Source: Gnetum montanum (taxonomy: Eukaryota; Streptophyta; Gnetopsida; Gnetales; Gnetaceae). Taken from it: a DNA stretch of 64,000 nucleotides. Below are positions 56,456 through 64,000 of the stretch, in pieces (within the stretch, counting starts at the first letter, position 1; each line of letters begins with the position of its first letter). The DNA lies in NCBI GenBank assembly GCA_015680685.1, contig MNCI01030283.1:4781-68780 (forward strand), given 5' to 3'. The notes beneath the pieces are model-generated. The model was not told where the DNA came from. It searched no databases and saw only the letters and a list, made by a program, of their open reading frames with translations. The position numbers were made by a program, and so were the translations under genes.

Positions 56456-56472
56456 CCCTTCTTCTAGTGCCA
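56456..56472 (-). other. primer-binding site of I
   Basis: Minus-strand TGGCACTAGAAGAAGGG, six bases after the LTR end; the same site type as A and B. Confidence 0.6.
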
Positions 56473-56478
56473 AAAAGG

Positions 56479-58559
56479 TGTTGATACATATATTTTGGAT
56501 GCACCAACACTGAGAAAAAAAAACTCATTTAAAGAGACTATTGCCTAGGGTGCCTCCCGTATGGGTATGGAAACCCAAGAATAGTCTCAGCTAAAGAGGG
56601 CTATGTGACATTAAAAAAATAATAAATTAAACTAGAAAGTTGGTAGAATTTAAATTGAGTAATTGTCTTGAATTCCAAGATTTTGTGAAAATACAATAAG
56701 TAACTAGTAAATTTAAACTTTTTCCTTGTTACCACTACTATCGTCGATTCATGCCATCTGGTTGTCATGGATGCTATCGTAGCCAACATTGCTCGTAGCC
56801 ACTAGGAGAGGAAGATAGAGATCTATTTCACCACCAATCCTAGCCATTTGTGATTGTTGCATGCTATTCACATTCTTGTCATGTGTCACCATGAAGATAG
56901 GAGAGAGAGAGAGAGAGATTTGTCCGTTGTTCCACCAACCACGTGCACCACTATCACTACTATTTGCCAATCACAACATCAAATCTTGCTATTGAGAAGG
57001 ATACCTATTGCATAATACCACTATCACTTGTAGTGCATAGTTTGGAGTTGCCATTGCTATTCTACCATGCTCCATCACTACTGCTAACTACCATGCGAGC
57101 CACTACTAACTGTCAATCATGTTGATGCTGCTGAGAGGGAGGAGAGAGAGATTGTCTATCATTCCACCAACTATGCACACTGTTGCTACTACTATCTGTA
57201 CCTATCATGCATCACTATTGATGAAAGAAAACTTCCAGGAGAGCTTGCCACAGTTGACATACACTATCTTCATACACTTCCAGGAGAGCTACACCTACCA
57301 CTTGTGATGTCATACACTATCTTCTATCTCCTAACGCACATGCCATCTTATCTAGCATATACCTCCTAGGGAGCTACTTGCTACCATCATCAATGTTGAT
57401 GTTGCACACCACTACAACAAGATGTGTTGTTCATAGCTCTACCTCCCATGCTCCTACAGCTTTGATAGCGTTGTGGTGAGCCATGCATCACTGCTACTTA
57501 GGATAGAGAGGAGGGAGAGACCACCTACTGTAGTTTGCATAGTTTGAAGTTGCTTTCTATCAAGAGAGGGGAGGCTACCTTATGATCTTCTTGTTGCTGG
57601 TCACAACCTTCCTTTTCATAGCTACCCCACATCCACACATAACTCCCATAACTCCCAACATCATCACCTCACATCTGCAGATAACTCCCATCACAAACTC
57701 ACCATCACCATTGATTACAACCACATTCTACCATGCTAGTTATTTGTGAAGTTTTCAAGAGTCATCTGATTCTACTAAAAATTTTTCTCAATATATAAAT
57801 TTAGAGTCATCTAATGTCCTACATGTATCCACATTTCTACAAATGACTACTACTTCACATAAATGCACACATTAAATAATAAATACAAAGTGGACAACAT
57901 TTTTTTTGCATTTGTATATCCTATCCTCATGCCAAATCTTACAAGTAAATGGAAAAATGGTTGTGCTAAATGGTAAATGGTCCTACAAGTAAATGGACAG
58001 AAATAGCTTGTCTAAATTGACATTAATGCATACTAAAATCAACATGGTAAATATTTTTGGTGGTAGTTTGCGACGTAGAAATTAGAAAAAGATGATGAGA
58101 TGCCAAGAAAACAAATGAAATGGCATGTGAAAGGCATTTAAAAAGCGTCAAGCTACCTACATGAAAAAAATTAAATGTATCCTTCCACACATCAATTTGT
58201 GATAATGCCATTAAATTTCAATAGATGTTAACCATGTGGGATGTTATGGGCATGCCCATTGTCTTTGAAATGACCAAGTCATGAGCTTTATATATTGAAT
58301 AGTTAAAAGTTAAAAGGGGGTTTTTTGGGTTCAGGATCCTGTAAAATATTCAATTCTCAACTCATCACACAATTTTTATCATTAAGCTCATGTATTAATT
58401 CTAATATTCTACTATTATTGTTAATCCCATGTATTAATGCTAACATCATACTCTTTACACTAAGTAACATGAGATTAAAAAAGATGACTAGTCCATAGTA
58501 AGTGATTAGACCAATAAATCGTGGCCCTGCGCCTAACATGGGTGAGGTTGACATCAATA
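56479..58559 (-). repeat. 5' LTR of I, 2081 bp
   Basis: TGTTGATACA at the left and ACATCAATA at the right (CA changed to TA; the other LTR ends ATCAACA). Internal similarity to 49738-51752 is high over the whole length, with a GA-repeat near 56899-56917. Confidence 0.85.
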
Positions 58560-58890
58560 GTTGTATGTTGCATAGTGCAACTATAACTATGGACATTTAT
58601 TTTTTTTGCTATTATTACACAATGTGACTATGGCTATTATTTTGGTTTTAAATTTTTATGTTTCATATGTTTTATATTTTTCTATGTTTTATATATGTTT
58701 ATGCAAACTTAAATAGTAAAATAAGATTAACAGCTATGAAAAAAATGAAGGACAAGGTCACAATGTAAAACTAATGTAATAAAATCATAAAATAAAGTCT
58801 TAAACATTAAAGTAAAATTGTAAACTTTGCCAAGAGGTAAATAGGTCATAATGCATAAATAATGGAGAGAAGAGACAACCACATATTTGC
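58560..58890. other. F segment between I and hairpin repeats
   Basis: A/T-rich, with GACTATGG and TTTTATGTTTTATAT words; no gene. It is the side where the antisense gene would be expected but no match was found. Confidence 0.35.
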
Positions 58891-59075
58891 AAGTTTTAGG
58901 CATGGGAGGACCATTGTCTTGCCAATTTTAGGTCATGGTAGGCCATGATCCTGCTAGTTTTAGACCTTGGCAATCATGATCTCACTAATTGTAGGCCCTT
59001 GCAGTCCATTGTGTTACCATTTTTAGGCATTGGAAGGGCATGGTATTGCTAGTTTCAGGCCTTGGTAGGCCATGG
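58885..59075. repeat. hairpin repeats of element F
   Basis: Six copies of (G/C)(T/C)(A)A(G)TTTTAGG-N8-GGCCAT form, for example 'ctagtttcaggccttggtaggccatgg' (GGCC/GGCC) and 'ccaattttaggtcatggtaggccatgat' (GGTC/GGCC). Same place relative to protease as in A, B and E. Confidence 0.7.
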
Positions 59076-59399
59076 TTACACTTTTCTAGCAAGTATGAAA
59101 TACACTTAAAAGAGCATATAAAATAAAATAAACAATCAAACATTATATAAGGCTATGAAGATGAAAAATGACCATTGAAAAAACAAGGGATAAAATGTTT
59201 ATGACATATTTATTTCCTGATCTTTAATAGATCAAGGAGCTTCTTTTGTGTGATCCCACACTCATCATGCTTCTCATTTGATATGGCAATTAACATGTGT
59301 TCTCATTAATTATTTAATGCTATATGGTTAGAGATTTTAGGCTTATTGTTGTTGTTGTTGGCCCTAGCTTGAGTATTAGGAATTTCATCCTAAAACTCC

Positions 59400-60125
59400 A
59401 CCTTTGAACCTTAATCAATGTTGACATTGTTGATGTATGGTAAAAATGTGTTTCCCCCACGAATAAAAATTTTATCATCCACTTATGGTAACTAAATATT
59501 CTAATGTATAGAAGATGAGGTCGCTCAAGGCTTAGCCAACCGTGGCCTTTCTAGGATCAAGTTAAAACCCGGTGTCTCTTCAACTACTAGGAAGTTGATG
59601 GATGTGGGGAATTATTCTTTAGCTATGAAATCTAAGGAGATAGAACCTTGAATTGTTGTTCATGTTCCATTGAGTGACTTGAGTGTGGAGGTAGAGGTTT
59701 CTTGAATATTTTTAGTTAAGCCTAGTTTCTTCATAATAGTGAATGGTATCATGTTAGTCATTGCCTCATCATCTACATGAACATGATACACCTTATACCT
59801 TCCAATACATATAGTAACATGGAGAGGAGCAAATAACACTTGCTATTCATGAATCTATCTTCACCTCACTATCACAAAAGTTGAGCAAGGGTTGATGCTC
59901 GTTCTCCCTAAGAAAAGTCTATGCAATGATAGATTGGATGGATTTTTTTTTGGCAAGCATGTCTCTGCTCATAGGAATAGAAATCAATGTTTGAGCTAGT
60001 ACATCTCTGCAATTGGGAGAAGTCATAAATAGGTCATATAGGTTCAATGACATGTTCTTTTTTTGAGGGACCATTTGGCTTGTTTCATTGTTGCAAGTAA
60101 ATTCTTTTCCTTTGTGTATGATCAT
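59400..60125 (-). pseudogene. protease of F, degenerate
   Basis: Minus-strand RYKVYHVHVDDEAMTNMIPF at about 59795-59735, IMKKLGLTKNIQETSTSTLK, and ETPGFNLILERPRLAKP near 59560-59520. The active-site word is DDE where A has DNG. Upstream, MSLNLYDLFMTSPNCRDVLA (60045-59985) matches SLYDLLMTSQKHREAMV of A. Confidence 0.75.
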
Positions 60126-61741
60126 TCAACCTTAGTGGTTTTAATTTCCTCCATTCCTCCTAGCATTTTTGGCTTAGGTTTCCATGTATGTGCCTTGGGC
60201 CCCTTGTCCATGGGTGTAGCTAATCTTGGTGTAGGTTTCATTAGGTCAACTTATTTCTAAGCCTTTTTTTGTTGGCCACTTTTAGTGGGCTTAATTTTTG
60301 GTTTGGCAAAAGGTTTTTTTTGTTGCCTTTGTGGTGATGATTTCTTATTAATCATTGAGTTGTTGGCCACTATAGGTAGGCTTTGATCATAATTTTGTAT
60401 AGGTCTTCTTGTGGACGATGCAAAGGCCTAGATGATAAATGGTTTTGTAGCCTTAAATGGATTGATAACATGTTGTTTGGATTGTGATATTGATGCCACT
60501 AAAGATGGAAAATGTATAAGAAAAGGCTTATTAGGGACTAGAGGTGGTGATACCCTGATGATGAAGGGAATTTTAGGCTTTCTATTCTTAGGCTAACTGC
60601 TAGCTGGTGGTAATCTAATGACAAATAGTTTTCCATGAGGGTTAGACCTTTTGGTTATTATAAATAAGGCTATGGTGTAAGGGTTGTTATTAGTATTAGG
60701 AGAGATGGGCTCATTCAACACTAGCTTTCCACTATTGATCATCTTCTAGAGGTCATCTTTCAAGGCTAGGAAAAAGTCAGTATCATGACTACTCATTTGA
60801 TGATAATAGCAAAACCTATCTAGTCTAAAGTACATTGGTAATTTTATATTGTCTTTGGTTATTATTGTTGGGTTTTTAGCTATGTCACAGAGATGATCAT
60901 ATCTCTTACAAGCTTCCTAGACAATTTCTTATTTTATATATGATTTTCTTTAAGTAACTATTCTAAAAGTTTAGAGGGCTTCATTAGTAACTTAATACCT
61001 AGTCCTATCCTTCTACCCAAAGTTTGGTCTTGGTTGATTGAGGGCATAGGAGGTAGATGGCTAAGACGAGTCAAAAGATATGTTGCATGGTAGCGATCTC
61101 TATCTATTTGCTTATTTTGTATCCTTGGATACTGTAGCCATGGTTGTGTGTTCTTACTCAATATTCTCCCTATCCCTCCTCACATGTTGATTTTTATAGG
61201 CTACATAGGCTATATTGTTACTAGCCTCAACCATCTCCTCAATGCTCTTAGTTTTCAAAAAGGCTTGGCTCAATGATCAGGACTCTAAGTAGTAGAGCTT
61301 TAACTTGATAAAGTTATTTATCACTTCCTTGAAGGTAGCTGAAAAGGTGGGTTTTAGAGATAGGCTTAGGAATCTCATTGATTGCTGCATTCCATATTTG
61401 AATGAACCTTTTTACTAGTTCAAATGGCCCTTGCTTTACGTTCATATGTTGATCCAATGTTGTATTTGGCTTCAAGTTATATCCGAATCGATTGATAAAT
61501 TGGCTTATTAAGTTTTCAAGGAAGATATAGAACCTCTAGATAAGCTTTGATACCAATCTAAAGTCTTTTCTTTCAAGGACATAGGAAAAATACGTAGTAT
61601 TGTATGAGGCTAAGCTTGCAATAGAAGATATTTAGATCAAAAGATGACTAGGTGTGTGTTAGGATCCCCTTCACTATTATATTTGATGAATTTTGGGATA
61701 GGAAATCGTGAAGGTAAGGTTATTTAAGGAATGGTAGGGCA
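60126..61741 (-). pseudogene. gag: gag of F, C-terminal two thirds
   Basis: The capsid part is near 61700-61240: FPIPKFIKYNSEGDPNTHL, a region matching KALDWYQAL, then a stretch aligned with DFIKSKLYYLAP. VAYKNQHVRRD-like basic linker near 61205-61170 (A: VAYKNANNKGKDK). Proline-containing repeats PFIIRV.P near 60600-60500 match PFVIRAP of A. Many stops and frame changes. Confidence 0.75.
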
Positions 61742-63360
61742 TATTTTAGTGACTAAAAACATCGATGGCTAGAACACCGAGGGGTCCACAAGCACACAAT
61801 TTTAACCTCATGTCCATGTAAGGGCTTGTTGGAGGTAGAGATAGGGTCACCTGAATGGTCTTGTCAATTGAACAGGGAGTTATTGGATGTAACTAGGATG
61901 TAGTGTGGTTAGCCACAATGCTTATGCAAAATGATGCTACATGTTCGTATGATGTCAATGGTGACAATGGGGTTGAGCGTGGTCAGGTTTTTGGCAAAAA
62001 CAAGGATGCCAACATGCAAGGGCTACTGCTTGAGCATAGTTTTAGGTGTGACTATGCAATGAAACAATACAAAAAATAAATAAAATGCTAAAAATATAAG
62101 AAAAGAGAGAGAGAGAAATGGAACACCACCCCAAATAGGGTTGAGCATAGTTAATACCAAGAGGGGTTAAAAGGTACACAGTGTACAACAAGCACAGTGG
62201 AAAGCGTAGATATAGTCTCAAGCATGTCTGCTCATGAAGACTAGCATTCCACTATGGTGTCTGGGCCTACTTGGTTAGTAGCCATGATGTGCCATGGGCT
62301 ATGATGTTCTACTAGGCTAAGGTGGTCTATGGTGGTATGTGGTGAATTATGGTGGTATGCAACTTTGCCTCTCTCAATTCATTAGTATGCCTTTGGTTTT
62401 TTATCCAAACAAAATGCCAAAATGCTCCAATTTGCCAACTTGCCCAAATTTTCCCTCCCTAAAAACGTTGATGGTAGGGGTATTTATAGGCTTAGGATTA
62501 GTAGAAAATGTAGGATGGTTTTCATGTGCCAATGGGATGGTTGGGACTACGCTGTCACCCAACTATGCTTTCCACTGAGGCTAATGGTGTTGTGCTTTGT
62601 TGTGTTCTATCGAACTCTGTGAGGCTACAAGACTATGCCTATGCTACCAAGTGCTTGTATATATGATGAGGGGATTGTAATGCACTTGAAAAAATGCAAC
62701 TTTGGAGACTATGCTCTCCACTATCTTACATGGGGTGGACCACAATTACGATTTTGGGGATAAAAAGGGATACAAAAAAGATGCATTTTGTTAACTACAC
62801 TTGTTGGAGGTGAGTTGGAGCTAAGTTGAATGTCGATGTTGCATTGTGGAGGCCTTTGGAGGTTGTTCTGGCTGACTACACTTGACTATGCTCTAAACTA
62901 GGGAAGACTGTAGTTCCACACATACAAAAATTCTGTAAAAATTGACTATGTGCTGACTATGCTTCCAACTAGGGGTAAGCATAGTCCCATCACTTGTTAA
63001 AACTTATAGAAACTAAGTTCCAGTTAACTATGCTTAACTACACTTTGGGCTAGTGGAGAGCATAGCCTTGACACTTAGAAAAATCTACAAGAATTATGCC
63101 TTCATGCTGACTATGCTTGACTACGCTCTATGGAAATGGAGAGCATAGTCTCAACACATAGAAAATTTGACAATAGCTAGCTTGACACTTACAAAAATTT
63201 GTAAAACTAGCCTTTGTGTTGACTACACTCTCTACTGAGCTGACTATGCTCTCAGGTGGTGGAGAGCGTAGTCCCAACACTTAGAGAAATTTACAAAAAG
63301 TAGCCTTATGTTGACACTTAGATAAATTGGCAGTCGAGTGTTGTAGCCCAAATTTGGTGG
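61742..63360 (-). repeat. LTR fragment G inserted in gag of F
   Basis: Starts 'tgactaaaaacatcgatggc', aligned with the LTR ends of A and B (lacking the TGTAAC terminus). It runs through a TATAAATA box (62481-62488, minus) and many CTATGCTC / GAGCATAG words, to 'gcccaaatttggtggtgcttca'. That word matches E LTR position 16811, i.e. about 1.1 kb inside the full LTR, so G lacks the first part. Gag of F is continuous on both sides (DDLIS on the right, PTIPXITLPSRF on the left), so this is an insertion or a solo LTR that later lost one end. No clear duplication. Confidence 0.65.
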
Positions 63361-64000
63361 TGCTTCACTTATGAGATCATCCTAGTAAAATTCCATAATT
63401 TTTTACCTTCTAAGTAATGCTAGCTTTAAGCTTCCATAACTCTTTGGTAAGGTCTTTGATCATTTGGAAGGCTTGTTCCAAGCATTGGGGCATGCCTGTA
63501 GGCTACGGTGTTTGTACTAATGGTTGAGGAGAAGGATGAATAGTTTGGGATCATGCAATGGACATCAATATAGATAGAAGAGGATGTGTAATCACAGTTG
63601 TAGGGGATTAAATAGTGAGAAGGATATTTGAGTTGGAACATAAGAAATGAAGGAAATAAAGGGAGTATGGGAGACTTGTAGAGTCCCAAAGAGGGGTCCA
63701 TTAGTATGACAAAAGGATGAGGTGTGGTAGATACCACTAGTGATGATCACACTAAACGAGGTTGAGTTGCAAAAGGCATTAATTTGAATAATGAGGTACA
63801 ATGAAAAGCTTGTTGATACTAGTGTGTTGTTATAAAATATGTTAATATGAACATAGAGGTAAAGAAACTTGATTTTCAGAGGAGAAAATAGATTCTATAT
63901 TCATAACTAAGATGGAGGGCACAAAGTTGGGGGTGACCACCTCTAGAATGGATCATTGCATAAGGTCCCCTAGGAATGTATCTAGTTGATACTTAGCTTC
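63361..64000 (-). pseudogene. gag: gag of F, N-terminal part
   Basis: Minus-strand PQCLEQAFQMIKDLTKELWK near 63485-63430 matches DQAFSLIQTLTEEVRCLKAA of A; KIMEFYXDDLIS near 63395-63365 matches QIMDFYQDDPIS. Upstream is a Ser/Thr/Pro-rich linker. The gag start is beyond the window edge. Confidence 0.65.

Larger units (their letters stand above)
49738..58559 (-). mobile_element. element I: LTR retrotransposon with internal deletion, minus strand
   Basis: Two related LTRs (49738-51752 and 56479-58559) enclose 4.7 kb. On the minus strand the order is primer-binding site, gag (55936-55007), zinc-knuckle remnant, protease (54409 to about 53780), an unassigned acidic frame (53719-53330), then an integrase C-terminal tail (53330-53030). 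RT, RNase H and the integrase core are missing. The left LTR lacks about 30 terminal bases present in the right one, so its outer end was lost when it was joined to the B LTR. The right end adjoins element F. Confidence 0.8.
58560..64000 (-). mobile_element. element F: Tat-type relative of A, truncated by I and by the window
   Basis: On the minus strand from the right edge: gag N-terminal part, LTR fragment G (63360-61742) inserted in gag, rest of gag, protease, hairpin repeats, then the junction with I at 58559. The next expected part, the antisense gene and pol, is missing or lies beyond the I insertion. CpG-poor and full of stops. Confidence 0.7.

Noticed and set aside
56899-56917. GA microsatellite
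   Set aside because: Only about nine dinucleotides inside an LTR; of no particular interest.
1-64000. Intact host genes, tRNA or rRNA genes
   Set aside because: No frame outside the elements shows a recognisable cellular domain, and I saw no tRNA cloverleaf or rRNA sequence; a short or very diverged one could be missed by eye.

Overview
The window is a gene-poor stretch of a large plant nuclear genome. It is built almost entirely from nested, decaying LTR retrotransposons. The reasons are plant-type Ty3/gypsy polyproteins carrying a second, archaeal-type RNase H (the Tat-lineage hallmark), plant-type primer-binding sites, a Copia remnant, and heavy loss of CpG and CHG cytosines in the older copies. 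I see no intact host gene, rRNA, tRNA or CRISPR array. A conifer or another giant-genome seed plant would fit, but the species cannot be named from the sequence. Two unresolved bases (n) lie at 31341 and 52294. Coordinates of degenerate elements are approximate unless exact ends are described.

Layout. Letters are my own labels. 1-1157: 5' end and LTR of element D (minus), inserted in the leader of E. 1158-17494: E, an old plus-strand Tat-type element with gag, protease, an antisense gene, RT/RNase H, a second RNase H, integrase and a 3' LTR. 17495-19354: J, a Copia remnant (minus) into which E inserted. 19937-36263: A, the youngest and best-preserved Tat element (minus), about 16.3 kb, with a complete 3' LTR and a truncated 5' LTR. 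36264-40690 plus 47949-49737: B, a gag-protease relative of A and E (minus) whose gag is split by C. 40691-47948: C, complete with LTRs and a 5-bp duplication, encoding only gag and protease (minus). 49738-58559: I, a deletion derivative with 2-kb LTRs (minus). 58560-64000: F, another old relative of A (minus), whose gag is interrupted by an LTR fragment, G.

Most interesting content. Between protease and reverse transcriptase, A and E both carry a multi-exon gene on the strand opposite to gag-pol. In A (27217 to about 31290, plus) a start codon, seven exons with phase-compatible splice sites and a TATA-like box can be read. The same exons, and three of the same splice sites, are recognisable in E (about 8870-5400, minus). 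The antisense gene and the 3' end of the element are bordered by short repeats built as hairpins. The stem arms differ between copies but stay complementary (AGTC/GACT, CGTC/GACG, GGTC/GACC, GGCC/GGCC). All reading frames are broken by stops, most explainable as C-to-T or G-to-A changes, so everything here is probably inactive now.
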